Below the pieces are notes generated by a model that saw nothing but the letters and a program-made list of their open reading frames with translations, was not told the DNA's origin and searched no databases. This document shows positions 1 to 9,399 of a stretch of 64,000 nucleotides of DNA, piece by piece. The stretch covers positions 124,001 through 188,000 of the forward strand of contig NZ_FSRE01000002.1 of assembly GCF_900141795.1 (NCBI RefSeq), written 5' to 3'. Made by a program: the position numbers and the translations under genes. The DNA comes from Sulfurivirga caldicuralii. GTDB lineage: Bacteria > Pseudomonadota > Gammaproteobacteria > Thiomicrospirales > Thiomicrospiraceae. Within the stretch, counting starts at the first letter, position 1. Each line of letters opens with the position of its first letter.

Positions 1-1271
1 TGGGCGTGGGTGCGTCTCGCGTGCGCGACCTGTTCGAGCAGGCCCGTGCCAACGCGCCCTGCATCATCTTCATCGACGAGATCGATGCGGTGGGTCGCAG
101 CCGCGGTGTCGGCATTGGCGGCGGCAATGACGAGCGTGAGCAGACCCTGAACCAGCTGCTGGTGGAAATGGACGGTATTGAGGGCAGCGAAGGTATTATC
201 GTTATCGCCGCGACCAACCGTCCCGATGTCCTGGATCCGGCGCTGCTGCGTCCGGGTCGTTTCGACCGTCAGGTCACGGTTGGTCTGCCGGATGTGCGCG
301 GCCGTGAACAGATCCTCAAGGTGCACATGCGCAAGATTCCGGTGGGCGAGGATGTGGATCCTGCGGTTATCGCGCGGGGGACGCCCGGTTTCTCCGGCGC
401 TGATCTGGCCAACCTGGTGAATGAGGCGGCACTGATCGCGGCCCGTGAAAACTCCGACAAGGTCTACATGCGCCACTTCGAAAAGGCGAAGGACAAGATC
501 CTCATGGGCGTGGAACGCAAGACCATGGTCATGAGCGAGGAAGAGAAAAAGCTTACGGCCTATCACGAGGCGGGGCATGCCATTATTGGCTATCTGATGC
601 CCGAGCATGATCCGGTGTACAAGGTCAGTATCATCCCGCGCGGCAAGGCGCTGGGTGTGACCATGTATCTGCCGGAAGAGGACAGCTGGAGCTATTCCAA
701 GACCAAGCTGGAAAGCCAGTTGTGCTCCCTTTATGGTGGACGCATAGCGGAAGAGTTGATTTTTGGTCCGGAAAAGGTCACCACGGGCGCCAGCAACGAT
801 ATCGAGCGAGCCACCAAGCTGGCGCGCAACATGGTAGCGAAGTGGGGGCTGTCCGAGCGCCTCGGTCCACTGCTCTACGAAGAGGAAGAACAGAATGGTT
901 TCCTCGGCAGTGGTGGTATCGTGAGCTATGTATCCGATGAAACCAAGGAGCTGATCGACGAAGAGGTGCGGCGCATCATCGACACCAACTATGCGCGTGC
1001 CAAGAAGATCCTTGAGGACAATATGGACAAGTTGCACGCCATGGCACAGGCCCTGCTCGAATACGAGACCATTGATGCCGAGCAGATCAAGCGCATTATG
1101 GAGGGCAAGGACCCGGGTCAGCCCAAGGACTGGCAGGACAGTCAGGACAAGACGCCACCCGCTGAGACGGCACCTGCTGACACCTCGGCAGAGGCGACCG
1201 AGTCAAAGGGGGATGCCGACAAGGATGCGCCGAGCGGTGCAATTCCGGATGGCGCACCGAAGTTGCAGTAG
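1..1271 (+). CDS. ftsH: ATP-dependent zinc metalloprotease FtsH (5' truncated)
   Basis: Membrane-anchored AAA+ protease that degrades misassembled membrane proteins and regulators. The gene is cut by the window edge: the reading frame is open from base 3, and the GTG at 6 is an internal valine, not a start. Missing are the two N-terminal membrane helices, the periplasmic domain and the Walker A loop. Visible are Walker B ([11 protein letters not shown], bases about 63-95), the second region of homology ([20 protein letters not shown]), the zinc site HEAGH (bases 564-578), and the downstream Asp ligand context [12 protein letters not shown]. The C-terminal tail is Pro/Ala/Asp-rich and likely disordered. 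A terminator follows, so folP is probably a separate unit or reached only by read-through. Confidence 0.97.
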   Translation, partial: GVGASRVRDLFEQARANAPCIIFIDEIDAVGRSRGVGIGGGNDEREQTLNQLLVEMDGIEGSEGIIVIAATNRPDVLDPALLRPGRFDRQVTVGLPDVRGREQILKVHMRKIPVGEDVDPAVIARGTPGFSGADLANLVNEAALIAARENSDKVYMRHFEKAKDKILMGVERKTMVMSEEEKKLTAYHEAGHAIIGYLMPEHDPVYKVSIIPRGKALGVTMYLPEEDSWSYSKTKLESQLCSLYGGRIAEELIFGPEKVTTGASNDIERATKLARNMVAKWGLSERLGPLLYEEEEQNGFLGSGGIVSYVSDETKELIDEEVRRIIDTNYARAKKILEDNMDKLHAMAQALLEYETIDAEQIKRIMEGKDPGQPKDWQDSQDKTPPAETAPADTSAEATESKGDADKDAPSGAIPDGAPKLQ

Positions 1272-1296
1272 TGCGATAAGATAGCGATTTTTTGAG

Positions 1297-1320
1297 CCCC
1301 TGCCGAGCAGGGGTTTTTTT
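1297..1320 (+). terminator. Rho-independent terminator after ftsH
   Basis: A 7-bp stem (CCCCTGC at 1297-1303 with GCAGGGG at 1307-1313) and a CGA loop are followed by seven T residues (1314-1320). It lies 26 bp after the ftsH stop. Confidence 0.85.
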
Positions 1321-1382
1321 ATGTCTTGCCGCTTTATTTTAGGTATGACTTGGTTCAGCTAAACGGGTCGAGGAGGAATGTC

Positions 1383-2213
1383 TTGAATCGCTTTCAGGCA
1401 CTGTTGCGGAGTGAACCGCTTGATCGTGCGCTGGTCATGGGTATTCTGAACGTGACGCCAGACTCCTTTTCGGACGGTGGTCGCTGGACCCACGAGGCGG
1501 CGATTCGCCAGCATGCGACCGAAATGGCTGCCGCTGGGGCTGACCTGATCGATATTGGTGGCGAGTCAACCCGCCCTGGCGCTGAACCGGTTTCGCTCGA
1601 GGAGGAGTTGGCGCGTGTTATTCCAGCCATCAAGTGGGTGCGTGCGGAAACGAATCTGCCCATATCCGTGGATACCAGCAAGCCGGAGGTGATGGCGGCT
1701 GCGCTGGAGGCCGGTGCAGACATGATTAATGATGTAAATGCCCTGCAGGCACCGGGGGCACTGGATGTTGTGCGTGAAGCAATGGTGCCTGTTTGTCTGA
1801 TGCACCGACAGGGCACGCCGCAGACCATGCAGGACAATCCGGTCTACACGGATGTGGTGGCTGATGTGGAAGCCTTTTTGCTTGCCCGGGCGCAGGCGGT
1901 GCAGGCGGAAACCGGTCTGGATTCCAGTGCCATCTGGCTTGACCCCGGGTTTGGCTTTGGCAAGACGCTTGAGCACAATCAGGCACTCTTTTCGGAACTG
2001 GATACCCTGGTCGACAGCGGCTATCCGGTGCTGGTGGGTGTATCGCGCAAGCGCATGATCGGCGAGCTGCTGGGTGGCGCACCGATCGAAGAGCGAGTGT
2101 GCGGCAGCGTTTCAGCTGCGGTGTTGGCAGCCTTGAAGGGCGCGAGCGTGGTACGGGTTCATGATGTTAAAGAGACAGTCGATGCACTGACGGTTGCAAT
2201 GGCACTGCTATGA
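1383..2213 (+). CDS. folP: Dihydropteroate synthase
   Basis: Condenses 6-hydroxymethyl-dihydropterin pyrophosphate with p-aminobenzoate to give dihydropteroate in folate synthesis; it is the sulfonamide target. Family motifs in order are MGILNVTPDSFSDGG, DIGGESTRPGA, SVDTSKP, LDPGFGFGKT and GVSRKRMIG. The TTG at 1383 is chosen as start because AGGAGG (1371-1376) lies 6 bp before it. The frame continues upstream to a TTG at 1326 with no ribosome site. From 1383 the protein is 276 aa, normal for the family. The stop overlaps the glmM start by 4 bp, as in the conserved folP-glmM pair. Confidence 0.95.
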   Translation: MNRFQALLRSEPLDRALVMGILNVTPDSFSDGGRWTHEAAIRQHATEMAAAGADLIDIGGESTRPGAEPVSLEEELARVIPAIKWVRAETNLPISVDTSKPEVMAAALEAGADMINDVNALQAPGALDVVREAMVPVCLMHRQGTPQTMQDNPVYTDVVADVEAFLLARAQAVQAETGLDSSAIWLDPGFGFGKTLEHNQALFSELDTLVDSGYPVLVGVSRKRMIGELLGGAPIEERVCGSVSAAVLAALKGASVVRVHDVKETVDALTVAMALL

Positions 2214-3538
2214 GTAAACAAACAAAGCGTTTTTTCGGCACGGACGGCATCCGCGATCGCGTTGGCCGAGGCATGATCCGGCCAGATAAGGTATTAAAGC
2301 TGGGCTGGGCAGTTGGCCATGTGCTGCGGGAACAGGGCGGCCGGCAGGTGCTCATTGGCAAGGATACGCGCATTTCCGGCTATATGTTCGAGTCGGCCCT
2401 GGAAGCCGGCCTGATTGCGGCGGGTGTGGATGTGTTGCTGACCGGGCCCATGCCGACACCAGCCATAGCCTATCTTACGCGCACCTTCAGTGCGGACATG
2501 GGCATCGTGATCAGTGCCTCGCACAATCCGCATCATGACAACGGCATCAAGTTCTTCGATGCTGACGGCCAGAAGGTGGCCGATGAGGTAGAGGAAGCCA
2601 TCGAGGCGGCTTTTCATCATGACCTTAAGATGGTTCCCTCCGAAGCCCTGGGCAAGGCATCGCGTATTGATGATGCGCCAGGCCGCTATATCGAGTTTTG
2701 CAAGAGTACCTATGACGCCCCCGTCGGGCTCAAGGGCCTGCGCATTGTGCTGGACTGTGCCAATGGTGCCACCTATCACATCGCTCCCAGCGTGTTTTCC
2801 GAGCTGGGTGCCGAGGTGGATGCCATCAACGTTTCGCCCGACGGGCTCAACATCAATGCCGGCTGTGGCGCGACGGACCTGATCATGCTGCGCCAGCGCG
2901 TAAGGGAGGCTCAGGCCGATCTCGGCATCGCCTTTGATGGAGACGGCGACCGCGTCATGTTCGTGGACAGTGAGGGCGAAGTCTTTGACGGGGATGATGT
3001 GCTTTATCTGCTGGCGACTGGGCAGAGCGAGCGCCCCCAGGGGGTGGTGGGCACCGTCATGACCAATATGGCCATTGAGCAGGCGTTGGCCGAGCAGGGG
3101 ATCAAGCTGGTCAGAACGCCGGTCGGGGACCGTCATGTGATGGCCGCATTGAAGGAACGGCGCTGGTGCTTTGGTGCCGAACCGTCCGGGCATGTACTGT
3201 GCATGCATCGTCTGACAACCGGTGATGGCATTATTGCCGCTTTGCAGGTGCTGGCTGTCCTGCAGCGTACGGGCACGCGACTGCAGGACTGGCGGGTCAA
3301 CAAGTTTCCAAACGTGCTCAGGAATGTCCGCTGTGATGATCCCTCCATTCTGGAAACCACGGCGTGGAAGGAGCGGCTCGCTGAGGCTCAAGCCCTGCTC
3401 GGTGAGCAGGGGCGCATACTGGTGCGTCCGTCCGGAACCGAGCCCCTGATCCGGGTGATGGTGGAGGCGCAGGATGCGGCTCAGGCCGAGGCGTTGGCAC
3501 AGGCCCTTGCAGAGTGGCTTGAAACAAAAAATTCATGA
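2210..3538 (+). CDS. glmM: Phosphoglucosamine mutase
   Basis: Interconverts glucosamine-6-phosphate and glucosamine-1-phosphate, feeding UDP-GlcNAc for peptidoglycan and lipopolysaccharide. At 442 aa it has the full four-domain alpha-D-phosphohexomutase layout: substrate start FFGTDGIRDRVG, phosphoserine loop ISASHNPHHDNG near residue 100, metal loop DGDGDR near residue 245, sugar-binding GAEPSGH, and phosphate-binding RPSGTEPLIRVM near the C terminus. Its ATG overlaps the folP stop (ATGA), pointing to translational coupling. Confidence 0.97.
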   Translation: MSKQTKRFFGTDGIRDRVGRGMIRPDKVLKLGWAVGHVLREQGGRQVLIGKDTRISGYMFESALEAGLIAAGVDVLLTGPMPTPAIAYLTRTFSADMGIVISASHNPHHDNGIKFFDADGQKVADEVEEAIEAAFHHDLKMVPSEALGKASRIDDAPGRYIEFCKSTYDAPVGLKGLRIVLDCANGATYHIAPSVFSELGAEVDAINVSPDGLNINAGCGATDLIMLRQRVREAQADLGIAFDGDGDRVMFVDSEGEVFDGDDVLYLLATGQSERPQGVVGTVMTNMAIEQALAEQGIKLVRTPVGDRHVMAALKERRWCFGAEPSGHVLCMHRLTTGDGIIAALQVLAVLQRTGTRLQDWRVNKFPNVLRNVRCDDPSILETTAWKERLAEAQALLGEQGRILVRPSGTEPLIRVMVEAQDAAQAEALAQALAEWLETKNS

Positions 3539-3540
3539 AT

Positions 3541-3578
3541 TTGTCAAGATTGTAATCGCTGCAATCTACATATAAGAT
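3541..3578 (+). promoter_or_regulatory. Possible promoter for tpiA-secG
   Basis: The 71-bp gap between glmM and tpiA is AT-rich, unlike its surroundings. It holds TTGTAA (3550-3555) and TAAGAT (3573-3578) with a 17-bp spacer, and an overlapping TATAAG at 3571-3576. The match to a sigma-70 promoter is only moderate. Confidence 0.3.
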
Positions 3579-3609
3579 TATCGGGATTTGCTGAATAACG
3601 GAGCGGACG

Positions 3610-4377
3610 ATGCGCAAGCCTTTTGTTGCAGGGAACTGGAAGATGCATGGCAGCAAGGCCATGATTGCGAGTTTGATCAATGATCTCTCCCGGGCGTGGC
3701 AACAGGGTGACAAGGTGGATGTCGCGGTATGCCCTCCGTTCGTTTATATCGATTACGTGCAGCGTACGCTGAACAATCCTGCCATCAAGGTAGGTGCGCA
3801 GAACATGGCGGCTGAGCCGGAGTACGGCGCCTTCACGGGTGAGGTATCTGCGCCCATGCTCAAGGAGTTCGATTGCCGTTACGTCATTCTCGGCCATTCC
3901 GAGCGTCGCAGCCTATTTGGCGAAGATGACGATCTGATCGCCCGCAAGGTTGAGGTGGCGCTGAATGCACGACTGACCCCTATTCTGTGTGTGGGTGAAA
4001 CCCTAGAGGAGCGTGACGCCGGGATTACCGAGCAGGTCATCGAGCGTCAGCTGCAGGCAGTAATTGACCGTGTTGGCGGTGACGCCTTTGCTGATATTGT
4101 GGTGGCATATGAGCCGGTTTGGGCGATCGGCACCGGCAAGACGGCATCCCCTGAGCAGGCGCAGGCAGTTCATGCCTTTATTCGTGATAAAATTCGCCTT
4201 CTTTCAGCCGAGGCGGCGGATGACATGATCATTCAGTACGGTGGTAGCGTAAAGCCCGGGAATGCAATGGAACTGTTTTCCCAGCCGGATATCGATGGTG
4301 GCCTGATTGGCGGCGCGTCTCTGGTGGCGGACGATTTTCTTGCCATCTGTAATGCTGCAGCAACTGCAAAAGGGTAA
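3610..4377 (+). CDS. tpiA: Triosephosphate isomerase
   Basis: Interconverts dihydroxyacetone phosphate and glyceraldehyde-3-phosphate in glycolysis, gluconeogenesis and the Calvin cycle. The 255-aa TIM barrel shows the catalytic Lys in AGNWKMHG, the catalytic His in ILGHSERR, the catalytic Glu in [12 protein letters not shown], and the phosphate-binding [14 protein letters not shown] precedes the ATG at a good distance. It sits between glmM and secG, an order known from other gammaproteobacteria. Confidence 0.97.
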   Translation: MRKPFVAGNWKMHGSKAMIASLINDLSRAWQQGDKVDVAVCPPFVYIDYVQRTLNNPAIKVGAQNMAAEPEYGAFTGEVSAPMLKEFDCRYVILGHSERRSLFGEDDDLIARKVEVALNARLTPILCVGETLEERDAGITEQVIERQLQAVIDRVGGDAFADIVVAYEPVWAIGTGKTASPEQAQAVHAFIRDKIRLLSAEAADDMIIQYGGSVKPGNAMELFSQPDIDGGLIGGASLVADDFLAICNAAATAKG

Positions 4378-4379
4378 GC

Positions 4380-4706
4380 ATGTTTAACATTATTTTGACA
4401 ATCCACCTTCTGGTGGCACTCGCCATTATCGGCCTCGTGTTGATCCAGCACGGCAAGGGGGCTGATGCGGGTGCCAGCTTTGGAGGGGGGTCATCGCAGT
4501 CCGTGTTCGGGAGTCGTGGTGCTGCTACGTTTCTGTCGCGTCTGACTGCGATCATGGCAACGGTATTCTTTATCACCAGCATTACGCTGGTGTACATCAC
4601 GGGTCATCAGACACGTGAATACAAGAGCGTAATCGAAAAGGTACAGCAGCCTGCTACCCAGGATGCGGATGTGCCTGCTGTACCGGCACCGAAGGTGCCC
4701 GAATAA
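4380..4706 (+). CDS. secG: Preprotein translocase subunit SecG
   Basis: Small accessory subunit of the SecYEG protein-export channel in the inner membrane. At 108 aa it has two hydrophobic segments (about residues 3-20 and 52-74) joined by a Gly/Ser-rich loop ([18 protein letters not shown]), the SecG hallmark, and a polar C-terminal tail. It starts 2 bp after the tpiA stop with AAGGG just upstream, so it is co-transcribed with tpiA. Confidence 0.93.
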   Translation: MFNIILTIHLLVALAIIGLVLIQHGKGADAGASFGGGSSQSVFGSRGAATFLSRLTAIMATVFFITSITLVYITGHQTREYKSVIEKVQQPATQDADVPAVPAPKVPE

Positions 4707-4713
4707 GAAATTT

Positions 4714-4798
4714 GCCCAGGTGGTGGAATTGGTAGACACGCCATCTTGAGGGGGTGGTGGCGAAAGCCGTGCGGGTTCGACTCCCGCCCTGGGCACCA
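4714..4798 (+). tRNA. tRNA-Leu (anticodon GAG)
   Basis: An 85-nt class II tRNA with a 7-bp acceptor stem (GCCCAGG/CCTGGGC), anticodon stem CCATC/GGTGG around loop TTGAGGG (anticodon GAG at 4748-4750), a short variable arm, GTTCGA in the T loop and an encoded CCA. It lies directly after secG, where E. coli has leuU, its GAG tRNA-Leu. No terminator separates it from secG or from nuoA. Confidence 0.97.
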
Positions 4799-4836
4799 TA
4801 TTTGACCCACTGGGTCGCTTAAATCAGGAGGTTGCA

Positions 4837-5193
4837 ATGCTGGAGAACTACCTCCCCATACTTGTGTTTGTCGTGCTCGGCATTCTCTTTGGTGTGGGTC
4901 CCATTGTTGTCGGTTACCTTCTGGGACCGCAAAAGCCGGATGACGAGAAGCTGTCTCCCTACGAGTGTGGTTTTGAAGCATTCGAAGACGCACGCATGAA
5001 ATTCGATGTGCGTTTCTATCTTGTTGCGATTCTCTTCATTATCTTTGACCTCGAGATCGCATTCCTCTTCCCATGGGCTGTTGTGCTGGACGAGATCGGC
5101 ACCTTTGGTCTGGTGAGTATGGCCGTTTTTCTGGCGTTGCTCGTGGTGGGGTTCATCTATGAATGGCGCAAGGGGGCTCTGGAATGGGAGTAG
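4837..5193 (+). CDS. nuoA: NADH-quinone oxidoreductase subunit A
   Basis: Membrane-arm subunit of complex I near the quinone site. The 118-aa protein has three transmembrane segments (about residues 6-28, 62-82 and 90-112) and the conserved PYECGFE motif in the first loop. AGGAGG (4826-4831) lies 5 bp before the ATG. It is the first gene of a complete nuoA-N operon, and NuoC and NuoD are separate, unlike the fused E. coli form. Confidence 0.97.
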   Translation: MLENYLPILVFVVLGILFGVGPIVVGYLLGPQKPDDEKLSPYECGFEAFEDARMKFDVRFYLVAILFIIFDLEIAFLFPWAVVLDEIGTFGLVSMAVFLALLVVGFIYEWRKGALEWE

Positions 5194-5660
5194 AAGGCGT
5201 TCTCAAGGAGGGTGTCGTTACCACCACGGCGGACAAGCTGATCAACTGGGCGCGTACCGGCTCCCTGTGGCCCATGACGTTTGGGCTGGCATGCTGCGCC
5301 GTCGAGATGATGCATGCGGGTGCATCCCGTTACGACCTCGACCGTTTTGGTGTCATCTTTCGACCCAGTCCGCGCCAGTCGGATGTCATGATCGTGGCCG
5401 GCACGCTGGTAAACAAGATGGCGCCGGCCCTGCGCAAGGTTTATGACCAGATGGCAGAACCCCGTTGGGTTATCTCCATGGGGTCCTGTGCCAATGGCGG
5501 TGGTTATTACCACTATTCCTACTCTGTCGTGCGCGGCTGTGATCGAATCGTTCCCGTGGATGTGTATGTGCCAGGCTGTCCGCCAACCGCGGAGGCGCTG
5601 CTGTACGGCATTGTGCAGCTGCAGCAGAAGATCAAGCGCACCAATACGATTGCGCGATAA
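5184..5660 (+). CDS. nuoB: NADH-quinone oxidoreductase subunit B
   Basis: Carries iron-sulfur cluster N2, the last electron carrier before quinone. Cluster ligands appear as the tandem Cys pair in GLACCAVE, the Cys of MGSCA and the Cys of VPGCPP. The ATG at 5184 is taken as start: AGGGGG (5171-5176) is 7 bp upstream, and the resulting 158-aa protein begins MGVEG. The in-frame ATG at 5163 lies inside nuoA and lacks a ribosome site. It overlaps the nuoA stop by 10 bp. Confidence 0.96.
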   Translation: MGVEGVLKEGVVTTTADKLINWARTGSLWPMTFGLACCAVEMMHAGASRYDLDRFGVIFRPSPRQSDVMIVAGTLVNKMAPALRKVYDQMAEPRWVISMGSCANGGGYYHYSYSVVRGCDRIVPVDVYVPGCPPTAEALLYGIVQLQQKIKRTNTIAR

Positions 5661-5669
5661 GGATTGGCC

Positions 5670-6344
5670 ATGAAACAGTCATTGTTGGATCTGCAGACCC
5701 AGTCACGCGAAGCCCTTGGCGATGCCATCGAAAAGGATGTCATTGCGCTGGATGAGTACACCATTGAGGTGGATGCAACGCGCTGGCACGAGGTGGCCTT
5801 GGCATTGCGCGACACGCTTGGTTTTGAGCAGCTGATCGATCTGTGCGGTGTTGATTATGTGGCGTGGAAGCGAACCAACTGGGAAACGCTGGAGGCGCCA
5901 AACGAAGGCTTCAGCCGTGGCGTCTTCGACTTTGAAGAGGTGGTCAGCGAGCTGCCACTGGACATGCCTCGTCGCTTTGCGGTTGTCATGCATCTGCTCT
6001 CCGTGCAGCATAACCGTCGCATTCGTGTGCGCGCCTTTATCGAAGATACACAGCAGCCCGAGATCGATTCTGTGGTTGATGTGTGGTCTGCGGCCAATTG
6101 GTTCGAGCGTGAGGCCTTCGATCTGTTCGGCATCATCTTCAGGGGTCATCCCGATCTGCGTCGCATCCTGACCGATTACGGCTTTATCGGCCACCCCTTG
6201 CGCAAGGATTTCCCGCTGACCGGTCATGTGGAAATGCGTTACGACCCGGAAAAGGCACGTTGTGTCTATGAGCCGGTTTCCATTGAAAACCGCGTTAATG
6301 TGCCCCGGGTTATTCGCCATGAACCGGTCGGTGAAGAAGGATAA
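5670..6344 (+). CDS. nuoC: NADH-quinone oxidoreductase subunit C
   Basis: 30-kDa-type subunit of the complex I hydrophilic arm, packing against NuoD and NuoB. It shows the family core from [12 protein letters not shown]-like sequence (here [12 protein letters not shown]) through [13 protein letters not shown] to [11 protein letters not shown]. The ATG at 5670 has AAGGA (5659-5663) 6 bp upstream, giving 224 aa; the upstream in-frame TTG at 5664 is less likely. Confidence 0.96.
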   Translation: MKQSLLDLQTQSREALGDAIEKDVIALDEYTIEVDATRWHEVALALRDTLGFEQLIDLCGVDYVAWKRTNWETLEAPNEGFSRGVFDFEEVVSELPLDMPRRFAVVMHLLSVQHNRRIRVRAFIEDTQQPEIDSVVDVWSAANWFEREAFDLFGIIFRGHPDLRRILTDYGFIGHPLRKDFPLTGHVEMRYDPEKARCVYEPVSIENRVNVPRVIRHEPVGEEG

Positions 6345-6349
6345 GCGTC

Positions 6350-7603
6350 ATGGCAGAAATCAAGAACTACACTCTTAACTTTGGCCCGCAGCACCCCTCT
6401 GCGCACGGTGTGTTGCGCCTGATTCTCGAGTTGGACGGTGAAACGGTTGTCCGTTCGGATCCACACATTGGCCTGCTCCATCGCGGTACGGAAAAGCTGG
6501 CTGAGTACAAGCCGTTCAACCAGTCCATCGGCTACATGGACCGTCTCGACTATGTATCCATGATGTGTAACGAACACGGCTATGTACTGGCCATTGAAAA
6601 GCTGCTGGGCATTGAAGTGCCCGAGCGTGCTCAGTATATCCGCGTCATGTTCGACGAAATCACCCGTATCCTCAACCACCTGTTGTGGGTTGGGGCGCAT
6701 GCCCTGGATATCGGTGCCATGACCGTGTTCCTGTACGCATTCCGCGAGCGTGAAGACCTGATGGACTGCTACGAGGCCGTCTCCGGTGCTCGGCTGCATG
6801 CCACCTATTACCGCCCGGGTGGAGTCTATCGCGATCTGCCTGACAGCATGCCCAAGTACAAGCCATCCAAGTGGCGTTCTGAAAAGGAGCTCAAGCGCCT
6901 GAACGAGACGCGCGAGGGCAGCCTGCTTGATTTTCTCGAGGCCTTTACGGAGCGCTTCCCGGGCTACTTGGATGAATATGAAACCCTATTGACGGATAAC
7001 CGCATCTGGAAGCAGCGCACCGTCGATATTGGTGTGGTTTCGCCGGAGCGTGCTCTGCAGCTCGGCTTTACCGGGCCCATGCTGCGAGGCTCGGGCATTG
7101 CCTGGGACCTGCGCAAGAAGCAGCCGTACGAAGTGTACGACAAGCTTGATTTCGATATTCCTGTGGGCAAGAACGGTGACAGCTACGACCGCTATCTGGT
7201 GCGCATGGCCGAAATGCGCGAGTCCAACAAGATTATCAAGCAGTGCATCAAGTGGCTGCGTGAAAATCCCGGTCCGGTAATGGCGGAAAACCACAAGGTG
7301 ACGCCGCCAAGCCGCGAGGCCATGAAGACCAATATGGAAGCCCTGATCCACCACTTCAAGCTGTTTACCGAGGGTTATAGCGTGCCGGAAGGTGAAGCCT
7401 ATGCGGCGGTGGAGCATCCGAAAGGAGAGTTTGGCATCTATCTGGTTTCGGACGGCGCTAACAAGCCCTATCGCCTGAAAATCCGTGCCCCGGGCTTTGC
7501 ACACCTCGCATCTCTGGATGAGATGTGCAAGGGGCACATGATTGCTGACGTGGTCACCATTATTGGTACGCAGGATATCGTATTTGGGGAGATCGACCGA
7601 TGA
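6350..7603 (+). CDS. nuoD: NADH-quinone oxidoreductase subunit D
   Basis: 49-kDa-type subunit forming much of the quinone-binding cavity. At 417 aa it has the full family length. Visible are [14 protein letters not shown] at the N terminus (quinone-site His), [23 protein letters not shown], and the C-terminal [24 protein letters not shown] precedes the ATG. It overlaps nuoE by 4 bp. Confidence 0.98.
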   Translation: MAEIKNYTLNFGPQHPSAHGVLRLILELDGETVVRSDPHIGLLHRGTEKLAEYKPFNQSIGYMDRLDYVSMMCNEHGYVLAIEKLLGIEVPERAQYIRVMFDEITRILNHLLWVGAHALDIGAMTVFLYAFREREDLMDCYEAVSGARLHATYYRPGGVYRDLPDSMPKYKPSKWRSEKELKRLNETREGSLLDFLEAFTERFPGYLDEYETLLTDNRIWKQRTVDIGVVSPERALQLGFTGPMLRGSGIAWDLRKKQPYEVYDKLDFDIPVGKNGDSYDRYLVRMAEMRESNKIIKQCIKWLRENPGPVMAENHKVTPPSREAMKTNMEALIHHFKLFTEGYSVPEGEAYAAVEHPKGEFGIYLVSDGANKPYRLKIRAPGFAHLASLDEMCKGHMIADVVTIIGTQDIVFGEIDR

Positions 7604-8094
7604 AAGACACCGACTTCAAGGTGATCAAGGGAGAGGTCAAGGAACGGATTGACCGCTGGATCTCCCATTATCCGGCCGACCAGCGTCAGTCTGCTGTCAT
7701 GCCGGCCCTGCGCATCGTTCAGGAGGTGAATGGCGGCTATCTGACACCGGAGCTAATGGACGAAGTAGCGGCCTATCTGGGCATGCAGCCGGCAGCCGTT
7801 TATGAGGTGGCGACTTTCTACTCCATGTACGAGCACCAGCCAGTGGGCAAGCACAAGATCTGTGTATGCCACAACATCAGCTGTCTGCTCCGTGATGTGG
7901 ACGATTTGATCGAATATCTGAAGGAAAAGCTGGGTGTGGATATTGGCGAGGTGACCCCGGATGGACGTTTCTCCATCAAGAAGGTGGAGTGTCTGGGCGC
8001 CTGTGGCGAAGCACCGGTGGCCATGATTGGCAAGGAATACTACGGCAATCTGACCCGCGAACGGTTGGATGAACTGCTGGAAAGCCTGGAGTAA
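7600..8094 (+). CDS. nuoE: NADH-quinone oxidoreductase subunit E
   Basis: 24-kDa-type thioredoxin-fold subunit holding the [2Fe-2S] cluster N1a. Ligands are seen as CHNISC (standing for the CxxxxC pair) near residue 88 and CLGAC near residue 130, the usual C-x4-C...C-x3-C pattern. It has 164 aa, and its ATG overlaps the nuoD stop. Confidence 0.97.
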   Translation: MKDTDFKVIKGEVKERIDRWISHYPADQRQSAVMPALRIVQEVNGGYLTPELMDEVAAYLGMQPAAVYEVATFYSMYEHQPVGKHKICVCHNISCLLRDVDDLIEYLKEKLGVDIGEVTPDGRFSIKKVECLGACGEAPVAMIGKEYYGNLTRERLDELLESLE

Positions 8095-8097
8095 GTT

Positions 8098-9384
8098 ATG
8101 GCGTCTATCCCATTGAACGAATGCTGCTACCGTCTCAATCACCTGGACAAATCCTGGGACATCGAGACCTACATGGCCAATGGTGGTTATGAAGTCTGGA
8201 AAAAGGTGCTGGCCGGTGAATTGACGCCTCAGGAAATCATCGATGAGGTGAAGGCGTCCAATATCCGCGGTCGCGGTGGTGCAGGCTTTCCCACGGGCTT
8301 AAAGTGGAGCTTCATGAACCGCTACGCACCGGGTCCGAAATACATCCTGTGTAATTCTGACGAAGGTGAGCCGGGCACGTTCAAGGACCGCGACATCCTG
8401 CGCTATAACCCCCATCAACTGGTGGAGGGCATGATGATCGCGGGCTACGTCATCGGGGCCAATACGGGCTACAACTACATCCGCGGCGAATTCTGGGAAC
8501 CTTACAAGCGCTTTGATCAGGCGGTGCAGCAGGCATATGAGGCCGGACTGCTGGGCAAGAACATTCTTGGATCCGGCTGGGATTTTGACCTCTACACTCA
8601 TCTGGGGGCAGGTGCTTACATCTGTGGCGAAGAAACGGCACTGATTGAGTCCATCGAGGGCAAGAAGGGTCAACCGCGCTTCAAGCCGCCATTCCCGGCC
8701 AGTTTCGGTCTGTACGGTCGCCCGACTACCATCAACAATACGGAAACCCTGGCGTCCATTCCCATGATTCTGGCGAAAGGGGGCAAGTGGTTCGCCGATC
8801 TGGGTGTGCCGGGCGCGGGAGGGACAAAGATTTTCTCCGTCTCCGGTCATGTGGAGAAGCCTGGCAACTATGAGATTCGCATGGGCACGCCATTCAAGGA
8901 CCTTCTGGCGCTGGCTGGCGGCGTCTGGAAAGGCCGCAAGCTGAAAGCGGTTATTCCGGGCGGATCCTCTACAGCCGTTCTGCCGGCGGAAAAGGCGCTG
9001 GAAATGAACATGGATTACGACTCCATTGCCAAGGCGGGCTCCTTCCTGGGCGCCGGCTCCGTCATCATCATGGATGAAACGACGGACATGGTGAAGGCGC
9101 TGGATCGTCTCACTTGGTTCTACTATGAAGAGTCGTGCGGGCAATGTACCCCCTGCCGCGAGGGAACCGGTTGGATGCACCGCGTTGTTCACCGCATCTA
9201 CACCGGTAAGGGTCGTCCTGAAGACATCGACATGCTCAAGGATGTATCCGGCAAGATCATGGGGCGCGTGATCTGCGGCTTGGGTGATGCGGCAGCCATT
9301 CCTGTTGCCAGCTTCCTGGAGCACTTTGAGCACGAATTCAGACACTATATCGAGCACGGTTGCAGCATTTATGACCGGGCATAA
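8098..9384 (+). CDS. nuoF: NADH-quinone oxidoreductase subunit F
   Basis: NADH-binding, FMN-containing subunit where electrons enter complex I. At 428 aa it contains the FMN/NADH loops [10 protein letters not shown] and [27 protein letters not shown], and the N3 [4Fe-4S] ligands [12 protein letters not shown] plus the distal Cys in [11 protein letters not shown]. It lies 3 bp after nuoE. Confidence 0.98.
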   Translation: MASIPLNECCYRLNHLDKSWDIETYMANGGYEVWKKVLAGELTPQEIIDEVKASNIRGRGGAGFPTGLKWSFMNRYAPGPKYILCNSDEGEPGTFKDRDILRYNPHQLVEGMMIAGYVIGANTGYNYIRGEFWEPYKRFDQAVQQAYEAGLLGKNILGSGWDFDLYTHLGAGAYICGEETALIESIEGKKGQPRFKPPFPASFGLYGRPTTINNTETLASIPMILAKGGKWFADLGVPGAGGTKIFSVSGHVEKPGNYEIRMGTPFKDLLALAGGVWKGRKLKAVIPGGSSTAVLPAEKALEMNMDYDSIAKAGSFLGAGSVIIMDETTDMVKALDRLTWFYYEESCGQCTPCREGTGWMHRVVHRIYTGKGRPEDIDMLKDVSGKIMGRVICGLGDAAAIPVASFLEHFEHEFRHYIEHGCSIYDRA

Positions 9385-9399
9385 GCTGGATGGCACGCT

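Noticed and set aside
3124-3134. GTCGGGGACC in glmM resembling the short repeat
   Set aside because: Codes conserved Val-Gly-Asp and lacks the flanking A and C runs; the similar site in dapE (near 37455) was rejected for the same reason.
4804-4816. GACCCACTGGGTC palindrome between tRNA-Leu and nuoA
   Set aside because: The loop would be one base, and no T run or promoter elements surround it; likely chance.
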